Source: Caenimonas sedimenti
Lineage (GTDB): Bacteria > Pseudomonadota > Gammaproteobacteria > Burkholderiales > Burkholderiaceae_C
Assembly (NCBI RefSeq): GCF_007833165.1
Contig: NZ_VOBQ01000005.1
Span: forward strand, 124,001 to 188,000
Length of the DNA: 64,000 bases
Direction: 5' to 3'
Positions 20,980 to 31,519 of the stretch are shown one piece after another (positions within the stretch are counted from its first letter, which is position 1; the number at the start of each line of letters is the position of its first letter). Under the pieces are notes generated by a model that worked only from the letters and a program-made list of their open reading frames with translations, was not told where the DNA came from and did not search any database. The translations under genes were made by a program, and so were the position numbers.

Positions 20980-22998
20980 CTACTCGGTGCGCACGCGCAC
21001 CAGCGCACCGCCGCTGTGCAGGACCAGCACCCCGTCCGGCCCGATGGCCAGCGCGTCCGCCGCACCGATCCCGCCCGTCAGGTCGCCGATGCGCAGCGGC
21101 GCCGGCTGGAAGCGAAATGGCTCCGAGCCGGCCAGCACGCGGGTGGCCCCGTCCGGCGCCACGCGCACCAGCTTGCCGAAGTCCAGGAAATACAGATTCC
21201 CGGCGGCGTCGGCGACGGGATTCGTCGGCCCATTGAGCTGGGGCAGCACCTGCGTCCCGCCTGGCAGCGTCATCGCAACGAGCGGCACCGCGACATACGC
21301 CCCACTCGCATCGAGCGTGCTGAAGGCGCCCGTTCGGGTGTTCAGCAGCCAGACCTTGCCGGCCGGAGACACCGCGACTTGCGTCTCGCCCGGGCCGAGG
21401 CCTTCGACCACCGGGACCGGCGCGTTCCCCAGCCGTGCGACGGTGCCGTCCGGGCTGCGCCGGCGCAGGAACTTGTCGGCGTAGTCGAGGTAGTAGAGAT
21501 TGCCGGCGGAGTCGATGGACAGGCCGGACGGCACGAAGTCGGCCACGCCCGGGCTGCTCTCCTGCAGGGTGGTCAGCACGCCGGCCGGCGAGACGCGGTA
21601 CAGCGCACCGCCCTCCGCCGCCCGGATGGTGCCGCCGAACACGCTCAAGGTGCGAATCCTCGGCGCCGCCACGTAGACGTCGCCTGCCGCGCCGACCGCC
21701 AGGCCCAGGTTGCCTGATGGAGGAATGGGAAACTCCGGCAACAGAACGCCTTCGCCATCAGCCCCGAAAGCCGAGCGCGTCCCATTGGGCTCGTACTTGC
21801 GCATCCGCACCCTGGTGCCCACGAGCTCCAGGGTGAAGACATGACCCGCCGGAGCCACTGCCAGCTGGACTGCGGAGATCGGCGCCAGCGACGGGTCCGC
21901 CAACGGAAGATAGGTGCCCGCCAAGGCGCTGACGGCGCCCGCCGGCGTCATCCGGGCGACGCCCCATCCGCTCGAGAAGTACAGATTGCCCGCGGCATCG
22001 AAAGCGACGTCGGCGCGCGAGCCGCCCGCGAACAGTTCGCGCGTGCCCAGCGGGCTGGTCATGATGCCCGCCGGGCTGATCCGGCGCAACTGACCGGTGG
22101 TATCGTTCGCGATCCGCCGCTCCGCGACATAGACGTTGCCTGCGGCGTCCACCGCCACGCCTTGTGGCGTGCCGAATCGCAATGGCGTGCCGTCCTGGGC
22201 GGTCTCGCCCGTGGCGCCGTTCAACACGCCCAGCGGAGTTCCTGTCCCGTCCGCTGCCAGGCGCATGACGACGCGTCCGTCCAGGACGCCGTGCAGCACA
22301 CCGCCCGCGCCGACCGTCATGCCGGTCAAGCCGATGCTCGAGAACTGGGTGGGCGTTCCGCCGCCGGGTGCGATCTTCATGACCTGCCCCCGGCTCGCGA
22401 AATAGACCGTTCCATCCGGCGCGATCGCCACCGACAAAGCGTGGAACGCGCTGCTGCCGGCTGCCACCGTGGTGATGGCCGCGCCGGCGCGCACCAGCGA
22501 GCCGTTGGCCACGAAGTAGACGCTGCCGTCGGGATGCGCCGCCACGTCGTCCACCAGGCCACCCGTGCTGGCCACCAGGGTGGTGACCACGCCTGCGGGG
22601 GTGACCCTGCGGATCTTCGCGTTCGAGCCGTCGGCCACCAGCACGTTGCCGGCGGCGTCGATGGCGATGGCGCTGATGTCGCCGAAGCGCGCGGCACGGC
22701 CCGTGCCGTCGATGTCGCCGGGGCCTCCTTCCTCGCCGGCGAAGAGGCTGATGCCGACGGGAACCTGGGCGGGAGCGGGAGCGGGAGAAGGCGCGGGTGT
22801 CGGAGCCGGAGCGGGACCTGGTGCGGGGGCCGGGGCGGGGCCAGGCCCCGGTGCAGGCGCCGGGGCGGGCGCCGGCGGGGCGGGCGATTCGCCACCACCA
22901 CCGCCACCGCCACAGGCGGAGGCTGCCAATGCAACCGCTGCCCATGCCGCCCACAAGCGGCTGCGGGCGTTCCAACGTTTCTGGAGATTGCCGCTCAT
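20980..22998 (-). CDS. NHL-repeat beta-propeller lipoprotein
   Basis: A 672-residue exported protein beginning MSGNLQKRWNARSRLWAAWA with a lipobox-like LAASAC (Cys29). A glycine run and a 40-residue Pro/Ala linker follow. Then comes a long array of NHL units of the type IAIDAAGNVLVADGSNAKIRR, VDAAGNVYVAERR and IDSAGNLYYLDYADKFLRR. These units form one or two six-bladed propellers. The frame is open to 23289, but the ATG at 22998 starts the signal peptide and is used. NHL propellers bind protein, RNA or ligands; nothing here defines the target. It is convergent with the hydrolase gene, with a 7-nt gap. Confidence 0.88.
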   Translation of the reverse strand: MSGNLQKRWNARSRLWAAWAAVALAASACGGGGGGGESPAPPAPAPAPAPGPGPAPAPAPGPAPAPTPAPSPAPAPAQVPVGISLFAGEEGGPGDIDGTGRAARFGDISAIAIDAAGNVLVADGSNAKIRRVTPAGVVTTLVASTGGLVDDVAAHPDGSVYFVANGSLVRAGAAITTVAAGSSAFHALSVAIAPDGTVYFASRGQVMKIAPGGGTPTQFSSIGLTGMTVGAGGVLHGVLDGRVVMRLAADGTGTPLGVLNGATGETAQDGTPLRFGTPQGVAVDAAGNVYVAERRIANDTTGQLRRISPAGIMTSPLGTRELFAGGSRADVAFDAAGNLYFSSGWGVARMTPAGAVSALAGTYLPLADPSLAPISAVQLAVAPAGHVFTLELVGTRVRMRKYEPNGTRSAFGADGEGVLLPEFPIPPSGNLGLAVGAAGDVYVAAPRIRTLSVFGGTIRAAEGGALYRVSPAGVLTTLQESSPGVADFVPSGLSIDSAGNLYYLDYADKFLRRRSPDGTVARLGNAPVPVVEGLGPGETQVAVSPAGKVWLLNTRTGAFSTLDASGAYVAVPLVAMTLPGGTQVLPQLNGPTNPVADAAGNLYFLDFGKLVRVAPDGATRVLAGSEPFRFQPAPLRIGDLTGGIGAADALAIGPDGVLVLHSGGALVRVRTE
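22759..22884 (-). repeat. Pro/Ala/Gly low-complexity linker repeat
   Basis: Degenerate GCCCCGGCACCG-like triplets encode about 40 residues of alternating Pro-Ala with some Gly, directly after the lipoprotein Cys and Gly run. It is probably a rigid spacer lifting the propeller from the membrane, and a likely site of length variation between strains. Confidence 0.75.
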
Positions 22999-23078
22999 GA
23001 TCGCTCCCTCTGTTGGGGGGCCATCATGGCATCGATGCGTGAATGCGGCGTCAAGCGCTCGCATTCGTGCCGTGAAGA

Positions 23079-23927
23079 CTAGGGGCGTGGCGCAGGCGCC
23101 GTCAACTGCTGCAGGTAACGCGGCGCGTAGCGCTGGCCGCCGCCGCGCCGGTCGAGCGCTTCCAGCACGTGATGGCAAAGGTCCGGCGATTGGTAGACGT
23201 CGTGCAGCAGCACCGCCAGCTTTTTCAGCTTGCCGTCCGCCAGGCGGTCGAGGTGCATGAAGTCGCGCACGTAGACGGCGTCCGACCACAGGATCTGGCG
23301 AAAGCCGTCGTAGGGCTGGTTGTTCTTCGCGAGCGGCTTGAACGCGCGCGACCCGAAGCCCAGGAAGGTGTGCAGCTGGTACCCGGCCGCCCGCAGATGC
23401 GCATCGACGTCAGCGAACAGGGGCTGGTCCTTGTAGAGCGGCACGAACTCCACCTCGGTCTGGATGAGCACGGCCTCCGACAGGACGCGCGGCGCATGCT
23501 GGAACACCTGGAGCTCCGCACCCTGGACGTCGATCTTGACCATGTCGACGTCGACCAGGCCTTCCACGTCGTCCAGGCGGGTCGTCTGGACCTCGTGCCT
23601 GGCGACCACCTGCATCAGCTCCGCCAGCTGCTGGAATTTCGAGTTCAGCTCATTGTGGGGTTCGAACAGCGAGCCGGTGAGGCCGACGTTGGTCTCGTGA
23701 TACGTCTGGGTCTGCCCATTGCCGACGAACACCGGGTGAATGCGGTGCGGCGCGCCGTACTTCGCATTCAGTTTCTCGCACTCTTCCGGCGTCGGCTCGA
23801 AGCCCGAGAGCCGCGCCGCCCCGGCGTCGATCAGCGGCTGGTAGTTCGGATGCTCGGCCAAGGCGGCCCCGACGTCCACCACGTGGACCATCAGGGCTTC
23901 CTGGAACAGGGCGCGCGCGCTCCACAT
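23079..23927 (-). CDS. FkbM family SAM-dependent methyltransferase
   Basis: A 282-residue protein with the FkbM-type methyltransferase fold: VVDVGAALAEHPNYQPLIDAG as the SAM-binding start, the FEPTPEECEKLN acidic loop, and the family signature VDMVKIDVQGAELQVFQ. FkbM enzymes O-methylate sugars or polyketides. A polysaccharide or glycolipid substrate is possible here but no glycosyltransferase cluster surrounds it. It begins 3 nt after the inorganic pyrophosphatase stop, so it is likely co-transcribed with that housekeeping gene. That pairing is odd for a modification enzyme. Confidence 0.88.
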   Translation of the reverse strand: MWSARALFQEALMVHVVDVGAALAEHPNYQPLIDAGAARLSGFEPTPEECEKLNAKYGAPHRIHPVFVGNGQTQTYHETNVGLTGSLFEPHNELNSKFQQLAELMQVVARHEVQTTRLDDVEGLVDVDMVKIDVQGAELQVFQHAPRVLSEAVLIQTEVEFVPLYKDQPLFADVDAHLRAAGYQLHTFLGFGSRAFKPLAKNNQPYDGFRQILWSDAVYVRDFMHLDRLADGKLKKLAVLLHDVYQSPDLCHHVLEALDRRGGGQRYAPRYLQQLTAPAPRP

Positions 23928-23930
23928 GCG

Positions 23931-24467
23931 TCAGGCGTGCTGCTTCTTGTAGTTGGCAATGCCGTCCAGCACTTCCTGCTTCGCCGACTCCGGGCCTTCC
24001 CAGCCCAGCACCTTCACCCACTTGCCGGGCTCCAGGTCCTTGTAGTGCTCGAAGAAATGCGAGATGGTCTTCAGCCGCAGCGGGTTCATGTCTTCCGGCT
24101 TCTGCCAGTGGGTGTAGATCGCCAGCACCTTGTCGACCGGCACGGCCAGCACCTTGGCATCGTCGCCCGCTTCGTCCTGCATCTTCAGGATGCCGATCGG
24201 CCGGCACGGGACGACCACGCCGGGGATCAGCGGCACGGGCGTGATCACCAGCACGTCGACCGGGTCGCCGTCGCCGCTGATGGTCTTGGGCACGTAGCCG
24301 TAGTTGGTGGGGTAATGCATGGACGTGCTCATGAAGCGGTCCACGAAGATGGCGCCCGTCTCCTTGTCCACTTCGTACTTCACGGGGTCGGCGTTCATCG
24401 GGATCTCGATGATCACGTTGAAGGACTCGGGGACGTTCTTGCCGGGGGTGACGAGGTCGAGGGACAT
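23931..24467 (-). CDS. ppa: Inorganic pyrophosphatase, soluble family I
   Basis: A 178-residue cytoplasmic Mg2+-dependent PPase. The frame is open to 24563 but [18 protein letters not shown] at 24467 is the conserved start. Active-site regions are [18 protein letters not shown] and the metal-binding D-x-D-P-x-D segment [10 protein letters not shown]. It removes pyrophosphate released by biosynthesis. It is divergent from the membrane PPase gene hppA across a 227-bp spacer, so two pyrophosphate sinks share a control region. Confidence 0.97.
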   Translation of the reverse strand: MSLDLVTPGKNVPESFNVIIEIPMNADPVKYEVDKETGAIFVDRFMSTSMHYPTNYGYVPKTISGDGDPVDVLVITPVPLIPGVVVPCRPIGILKMQDEAGDDAKVLAVPVDKVLAIYTHWQKPEDMNPLRLKTISHFFEHYKDLEPGKWVKVLGWEGPESAKQEVLDGIANYKKQHA

Positions 24468-24694
24468 GGTTTCGTTGTAAGTAGAAGAAAGCGGCGAATC
24501 AGGGGAAACCCGGATTTTAGTTTGCCACCGCGCGCTTTCCCGGCCCTGACGCAAATCCGTCACGCCTTTGCATTTATAGTCTGCGCGTTGGCCAATCGTC
24601 TCCCATGGATGGAGTCACGAGGAAGCAACGCAGCGGTGGCGCCGCTCGCGTGGCGCCCCTCGACGACTTCAAGGCAACCGTAGGAGAAACTTCA

Positions 24695-26761
<2,067 letters not shown>

Positions 26762-26763
26762 GT

Positions 26764-26789
26764 GTCATCCCTGCGCAGGCAGGGATCCA
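26764..26789. repeat. Short REP-like inverted repeat
   Basis: ATCCCTGC (26767-26774) and GCAGGGAT (26779-26786) form a perfect 8-bp stem with loop GCAG, within the context TCATCCC...GGGATCCAG. This resembles the widespread dispersed repeat of the form TCATTCCCGC...GCGGGAATCCA. Only one copy is visible in this window. Confidence 0.5.
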
Positions 26790-26793
26790 GGAG

Positions 26794-26818
26794 AAAGCGG
26801 CCCGCCGGCCGCTTTTTC
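26794..26818. terminator. Bidirectional terminator between hppA and the tetR-type gene
   Basis: Stem AAAGCGGCC (26794-26802) and GGCCGCTTT (26807-26815) with loop CGCC, followed by a T-run. It shares the GCGGCC stem with the terminators at 3321 and 8777. Confidence 0.85.
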
Positions 26819-27399
26819 TATGGCCGCGTCACCGCCTTCACCAACCGCGTCGCCGTCTTCGTCAACTCCGGCAGCTCCGTCACCTTCCCATCCTCGATCG
26901 CCTGCAGCACCAGTTCATGGATGCCGCCCACGACCGCCATCGCGAGTTGCGGTGACAGCTTCTCCGCGCGACCCGCGTTCACCACGCCCAGCATGTAGTC
27001 GGCGATCTCCTGGTTCACGCGACGGCGTGCAGCAAGACCTTCGGCACCCAATCCGAGGATTTCGATGAACAAGGTCCGCATGAGCACGGGATTCACCGAC
27101 ATGCAGCCCAGATAAGCCCCGAGCGCGCGCTCCACCTGCTCCTCCCAGCCATGCGAAGGATCGATCGCGTCGCTCAACACCTTCAGCGCGTTGTGACTGG
27201 CGGCCTCGTACAGCGCGATCAGGCATTCGGCCTTGGTCGTGAAGTGCTCGTAGAAGGTCCGCCGCGAGACGCTGGCCTCCGCCACGATGTCTGCGATCGT
27301 GGTTTCGGCGTAGCCTTTGGCGGCCACGGCATGCGCCATGCCTTCCAGCAGCCGGCTGTAGTGCCCGGTTTCGGTACTTGACGGTACCAGTTGATTCAT
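26818..27399 (-). CDS. TetR/AcrR family transcriptional regulator
   Basis: A 193-residue repressor. The N-terminal helix-turn-helix is TTIADIVAEASVSRRTFYEHF near residues 33-53, and the remainder is the all-helical ligand domain. It is divergent from a diiron-like hydrolase gene, which is followed by an aldehyde dehydrogenase. A perfect inverted repeat lies just upstream of its start, and GGTAC half-sites continue into its first codons. It probably represses itself and the divergent pair. The ligand is unknown; a fatty aldehyde or acid would fit the neighbours. Confidence 0.93.
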   Translation of the reverse strand: MNQLVPSSTETGHYSRLLEGMAHAVAAKGYAETTIADIVAEASVSRRTFYEHFTTKAECLIALYEAASHNALKVLSDAIDPSHGWEEQVERALGAYLGCMSVNPVLMRTLFIEILGLGAEGLAARRRVNQEIADYMLGVVNAGRAEKLSPQLAMAVVGGIHELVLQAIEDGKVTELPELTKTATRLVKAVTRP

Positions 27400-27406
27400 G
27401 CCATCA

Positions 27407-27424
27407 TGGTACCAGTCCGTACCA
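27407..27424. promoter_or_regulatory. Candidate TetR operator
   Basis: A perfect inverted repeat TGGTAC-(6 nt)-GTACCA lies between the divergent regulator (start 27399) and the hydrolase (start 27444). More GGTAC half-sites occur at 27373-27388. Spacing and position fit a TetR dimer site controlling both directions. Confidence 0.7.
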
Positions 27425-27443
27425 AATCGAAAAGAAGCTCATC

Positions 27444-28262
27444 ATGACCGATCTTGTCGTCCGCCGCCTGCTCGTGGACATGGAACAGCCCATCGCCCGC
27501 CACTGGTGCGCGGGCGACGCCTTCCGAAGCGCGCTGTTCAATGCGCTATCGATGAGCTTTCCGGTCGGCGAACAGTTCTTCATCGACTCCGTGCGCAACG
27601 GCTTCAAGCAGTTGCCGGCCGACCAGCAGGAGAAGTTCAAGACCGAAGTGCAAGGATTCATCGGCCAGGAGGCCACGCATCGCCGGCTGCACAGCCTGTA
27701 CAACGCGCACCTGGCCAAGCTGGGCCTGGTGAACGACTGGGAGCCGCGCGCGCGCGAACGCCTGAAAATGATGGAAGGCGTGGACGTGCGCCACTGGCTG
27801 GGCATCACCGCCGCCAACGAGCACTTCACCGCCATCTTCGCCGACTGGATGCTGAAGAACCCCGACCTGCTGGGCGACCAGGACGACCGCCTGAAAACAC
27901 TTTGGCTTTGGCACAGCGCCGAGGAATCCGAGCACAAGAGCACGGCGTTCGACCTTTACGTCGCGCTTGGCGGCAGCCACGAATGGCGGATCAAGTGGAT
28001 GCGGCGCCTGACGACCGTCTTCCTCATCGACACCTTGCGCCAGACCTTCAACAACCTGCAGCACGATGGCACGCTCTGGAAGTGGAGCACGTGGAAAAGC
28101 GGCGCCAGTTATCTTTTCGGCCAGCGCGGGCTGGTTCGCCAGTGCTACGGCCCCTGGCGCGACTACTTCCGCCGCGACTTCCATCCGAACCAGCACGACA
28201 GCACCTCGTCGGAGCGCTGGCTGGCGGACAACGCAGCCCAGTACGTGCCAGTCGGCGCGTAG
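27444..28262 (+). CDS. Metal-dependent hydrolase family protein (PF10118, ferritin-like)
   Basis: A 272-residue helical protein of the family annotated as predicted metal-dependent hydrolase. The likely metal ligands are in E-x-x-H pairs: GQEATHRRLH near residues 82-91 and SAEESEHKSTAFD near residue 165. This is a diiron-like pattern. The chosen ATG has a weak purine-rich site (AAAAGAAG) and gives the conserved start MTDLVVRRLLVDMEQPIARHW. An in-frame ATG at 27378 lies within the regulator gene and is rejected. It is probably controlled by the divergent TetR. The chemistry is not established for the family. Confidence 0.88.
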   Translation: MTDLVVRRLLVDMEQPIARHWCAGDAFRSALFNALSMSFPVGEQFFIDSVRNGFKQLPADQQEKFKTEVQGFIGQEATHRRLHSLYNAHLAKLGLVNDWEPRARERLKMMEGVDVRHWLGITAANEHFTAIFADWMLKNPDLLGDQDDRLKTLWLWHSAEESEHKSTAFDLYVALGGSHEWRIKWMRRLTTVFLIDTLRQTFNNLQHDGTLWKWSTWKSGASYLFGQRGLVRQCYGPWRDYFRRDFHPNQHDSTSSERWLADNAAQYVPVGA

Positions 28263-28331
28263 CGCGCGCACCCGCGCGCTGTCGACTTCCTGGACCAGGC
28301 GGCTGGTTCGCCCAGGAGGCAGAATGTTGGG

Positions 28332-29765
28332 ATGCAGCACCACTACATCGCCAATGCCGCCGTCCGCTCGAGCGGTGAGCGCACGATCCCGGTCATCGAC
28401 CCATCGGACGGCCAGACCTACGACGCCATCCAGCGCGGCACAGCCGAAGACATCGACGCCGCGGTGAAGGCGGCACGTCACTGCTTTGAAGGTGTCTGGA
28501 GCAAGCTCAGCGCCGCCGAGCGCGGCCGCCTGATGATGCGGCTGTCGCTCAAGATCGGCGATCACGCCGACGAGCTGGCCGCCATCGAACAGCGCGACTG
28601 CGGCAAGCCGACCAAGCAGGCCAAGGCCGACGCCACGGCGTTGGCCCGCTACTTCGAGTTCTACGCGGGCGCCTGCGACAAGCTGCACGGCGAAACCCTC
28701 CCCTACCAGGACGGCTACTCCGTCTTCACCTGGCGCGAGCCGCACGGCGTGACGGGCCACGTGATCCCCTGGAACTACCCGATGCAGATCTTCGGCCGCA
28801 GCGTCGGCGGGGCACTGGCGGCGGGCAACGTCTGCGTGGTCAAGCCGTCCGAGGATGCGTGCCTGTCGCTGATCCGCGTGGCGCAGCTCGCGGCGGAGGT
28901 GGGGTTCCCTGCCGGCGCCATCAACATCGTCACCGGCTTCGGCCATGAAGTCGGCGATGCGCTGGCGCGCCACCCCGGCGTCGACCACATCAGCTTCACG
29001 GGCAGCCCCAAGGTCGGCACGCTGATCCAGCAGGCGGCCGCCGAGCGGCACTGCCCGGTCACGCTGGAGCTGGGTGGAAAGAGCCCGCAGATCGTCTTCG
29101 CCGATGCCGACGTCGACGCCGTGCTGCCCGTGGTCATCAACGCCATCGTGCAGAACGCGGGGCAGACCTGCTCCGCGGGTTCGCGCTTGCTGGTCGAAGA
29201 GTCGCTCTACGAGCCCTTGCTGGAACGCCTGGGCGTGGCGTTCGCCAACCTGCGCGTCGGGCCCGCCGCGATGGACCTCGACGTTGGCCCGCTGATCCGT
29301 GCCACCCAGCAGCAGCGCGTGTGGGATTTCCTCTCGGATGCGCAGCACGCCGGCATTCCCGTCGTGGCGCAGGGCGAAGTGGTGGACGAGGCGCCGGAAA
29401 GTGGCTACTACCAGGCACCGACGCTGCTGCGCGACGTGCCGGTGTCGCACCGGTTGGCGCAGGAAGAGGTGTTCGGGCCGGTGCTGGCCGCGATGTCCTT
29501 CAAGAACGAGGACCACGCGGTCGAACTGGCGAACGCCACGCAGTTCGGCCTGGTCGCGGGCATCTGGACGCGCGACGGCGGCCGCATGCTGCGCATGGCC
29601 AAGCGGGTGCGCAGCGGCCAGGTCTTCATCAACAACTACGGCGCCGGTGGCGGCGTGGAGCTGCCCTTCGGCGGCGTCAAGTCATCCGGCCATGGGCGCG
29701 AGAAAGGCTTCGAGGCGCTGCATGGGTTCACGACGCTGAAGACGGTCGCGATCCGGCACGGGTGA
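28332..29765 (+). CDS. Aldehyde dehydrogenase family protein
   Basis: A 477-residue NAD(P)+-dependent aldehyde dehydrogenase. Seen are VIPWNYPMQIF, VVKPSEDA, FTGSPKVG, the general base in LELGGKSPQ and the catalytic cysteine Cys280 in NAGQTCSAGSR. The C-terminal EEVFGPVLAAM and PFGGVKSSGHGREKG are also standard. It resembles betaine/gamma-aminobutyraldehyde-type ALDHs, but the substrate cannot be told from sequence. It begins 69 nt after the hydrolase gene and probably belongs to the same TetR-controlled unit. Confidence 0.93.
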   Translation: MQHHYIANAAVRSSGERTIPVIDPSDGQTYDAIQRGTAEDIDAAVKAARHCFEGVWSKLSAAERGRLMMRLSLKIGDHADELAAIEQRDCGKPTKQAKADATALARYFEFYAGACDKLHGETLPYQDGYSVFTWREPHGVTGHVIPWNYPMQIFGRSVGGALAAGNVCVVKPSEDACLSLIRVAQLAAEVGFPAGAINIVTGFGHEVGDALARHPGVDHISFTGSPKVGTLIQQAAAERHCPVTLELGGKSPQIVFADADVDAVLPVVINAIVQNAGQTCSAGSRLLVEESLYEPLLERLGVAFANLRVGPAAMDLDVGPLIRATQQQRVWDFLSDAQHAGIPVVAQGEVVDEAPESGYYQAPTLLRDVPVSHRLAQEEVFGPVLAAMSFKNEDHAVELANATQFGLVAGIWTRDGGRMLRMAKRVRSGQVFINNYGAGGGVELPFGGVKSSGHGREKGFEALHGFTTLKTVAIRHG

Positions 29766-29768
29766 GCC

Positions 29769-30347
29769 TCAGCCCTTGATCCGCGCGGAGGCGACAACAC
29801 TCTCGACCTTGGGCACCAGCCTGGGAAAGAAGGTGAGCTGCGGCGCGGTGAAGGTCGCGGCGAACAGTTCGTTGTTGCGCACGCTGACCCAGCCCACGCC
29901 CCGCATCAGCAGGTCGTCGCCCTTGCGGGTGATGGTGAACTCGAAACGCCAGCCGGGGGCACCGGCGAATGTGCTGGACTCGGTCCTGACAACCTTGACG
30001 AGCGAGCCGTCCGACGCGTACATGGTTTCGAAGAGGTTGACCAACTGGTCGGCCGCCATGCCGCTCGTGTAAGTGGGGACCCTCGGGGCCGTCTGCCCGG
30101 AGGGCACCCGTTGCTCCTTCGCGAGCGCCTGACCGGACTTGATCCCCGCCCAGAAGCGCAACTGGTCCAGGTTCGGCCCTTCGCGTGTCCAGGTCTCGAA
30201 GGGCCCGTGCGAGTACGGCATCTTGTTCCAGGCCTCGCCGACCTTCACGTTCAAGCGATCGGCGACCACCTGGTCGCCTTCCACCTTGACCACGGAGGCG
30301 CAGCCGGCCAGCAAGGCGACGGCGATGAACAGAAGGATGTTTTTCAT
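29769..30347 (-). CDS. Lipoprotein C, second copy of the duplicated cassette
   Basis: A 192-residue lipoprotein (MKNILLFIAVALLAGCASVV; lipobox LAGC, Cys16). It is paralogous to the protein at 32269-32892: both share VKVEGDQVV/AKIEGDQVV, a W-N-K motif, TWTREG, LRFW, FEFT-T and MRGVGW followed by a C-terminal FF-R-L-P segment. Residue +2 after Cys is Ala, predicting outer-membrane sorting. The frame is open upstream to 30689, but that part lies inside the protease gene. The ATG overlaps the protease stop by 4 nt. I do not recognise a described family; the function is unknown. Confidence 0.85.
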   Translation of the reverse strand: MKNILLFIAVALLAGCASVVKVEGDQVVADRLNVKVGEAWNKMPYSHGPFETWTREGPNLDQLRFWAGIKSGQALAKEQRVPSGQTAPRVPTYTSGMAADQLVNLFETMYASDGSLVKVVRTESSTFAGAPGWRFEFTITRKGDDLLMRGVGWVSVRNNELFAATFTAPQLTFFPRLVPKVESVVASARIKG

Positions 30348-31519
30348 GGTTTGACTTCCGTCAGATAGGATTGAATGACACTGGCATCGCCCGCCTCGGG
30401 CACCAGCGCGAGATACTTCTGGAAGGCTTCTGCCGCGGCGGCGGCGTCGGAGCGCCGCCGGTGGGCCAGCCCCAGAGAACGCCACGCCAACACGGGCGAT
30501 TCCGCCTCGGACGTCGCTGCCTGCAGGTCCTGCAAGGCCTGCGACAGGTCTTCCGGCTTGTCCCGCAGCCGACGCACTTCCCCGCGCGCGAACAGCACCT
30601 GCGCGTCGCCGGGCCGGCGCTTCAACAGGCGGTTGAAAAGCACCAGGCTTTCCTCGAACTGCCCCCGGCGAATCTCCTCTTCGAGCCATTCGAAGCGATG
30701 CGGCGCCACGGCATGGTCGAACTCCGCCACGCCAAGGCGACCGCCGCCATCGCCCGCGAGCTTCATGAGGTCGTCGCGCCGGCTTTCCACCGGCGGATGC
30801 GTGGCGAACATCGGGCTGCGCTTGCCGGCCTCCTCGCCGCCCGTGATCTTCAACTCGCCAAGCAGGTTGTCCCAGATCAGCGCCGCCTGCCGTCCGTCGT
30901 AGCCGGCGGCCTGGATCAGGCGCATGCCGACCTGGTCGGCCCGTGCCTCCTGATCGCGGGAGAACCCGAAATGGCTGGCCAGGACCCCGAGGCTCGCAAG
31001 GCCGCCGACCAGACCGAACATGGCCAGGACAGTTGCGGCGGCCGCCCGGCTCTTGCGGTCGCGCAAGGTCTCGACAAGGTGCCGCTCGAAATAGTGACCC
31101 AGCTCGTGCCCCAGCACGGCGGCCAGCTGCGCTTCATTTTCGACGCGCAGCAAGAGACCCGAGTAGACGGTCATCATCCCGTTCGGCGCCATGGTGGCGT
31201 TGAACTGCGGCGAGCGCACCAGGTGCACGCGCACGTCCGCGCAGTGCTCGCCGCCGAGGCGGCACACCAGATCCCGCACGTACTTGTGGAGTGCCTCGTC
31301 GCGGATGGCGAAGGAACTGCGTCGCAGCCGCGTCTCCTCGCGGTCCATCAGCGCCCAGAGCCCGCCTTCGTCGGTATCCAGCGCGGGACGGGAGAACCGT
31401 GCGGGAATCAGCTTGTCGGTGGGCTGCGCCATCGCCGCTGCCGAGACCAGCCCGCCCAGGCCCAGGCAATGCCGGCAGGCCGAACGAAGGAAGCCGCGGC
31501 GCCCCTGCGCCGGCGTCAT
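30344..31519 (-). CDS. Tat-exported M48 metalloprotease with TPR-like tail, second copy
   Basis: A 391-residue protein. The N-terminus carries a twin-arginine signal (GRRGFLRSACRHCLGLGGL). Residues 100-290 form an M48 peptidase with zinc motif HELGH at 138-142 and the third ligand in QEARAD. The last 110 residues contain TPR-like units (VLFNRLLKRRPGDAQVLFARG, AWRSLGLAHRRRSDAAAAAEAF). This resembles BepA-type periplasmic chaperone-proteases, which act on outer-membrane protein assembly, but it uses Tat. It overlaps both neighbours by 4 nt. It is a paralogue of the protein at 32889-34076. Confidence 0.92.
   Translation of the reverse strand: MTPAQGRRGFLRSACRHCLGLGGLVSAAAMAQPTDKLIPARFSRPALDTDEGGLWALMDREETRLRRSSFAIRDEALHKYVRDLVCRLGGEHCADVRVHLVRSPQFNATMAPNGMMTVYSGLLLRVENEAQLAAVLGHELGHYFERHLVETLRDRKSRAAAATVLAMFGLVGGLASLGVLASHFGFSRDQEARADQVGMRLIQAAGYDGRQAALIWDNLLGELKITGGEEAGKRSPMFATHPPVESRRDDLMKLAGDGGGRLGVAEFDHAVAPHRFEWLEEEIRRGQFEESLVLFNRLLKRRPGDAQVLFARGEVRRLRDKPEDLSQALQDLQAATSEAESPVLAWRSLGLAHRRRSDAAAAAEAFQKYLALVPEAGDASVIQSYLTEVKP

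Noticed and set aside
22759..22884. CRISPR-like or satellite repeat array
   Set aside because: The repetition is codon-level Pro/Ala low complexity inside a lipoprotein gene, without spacers. No CRISPR array was seen anywhere in the window.
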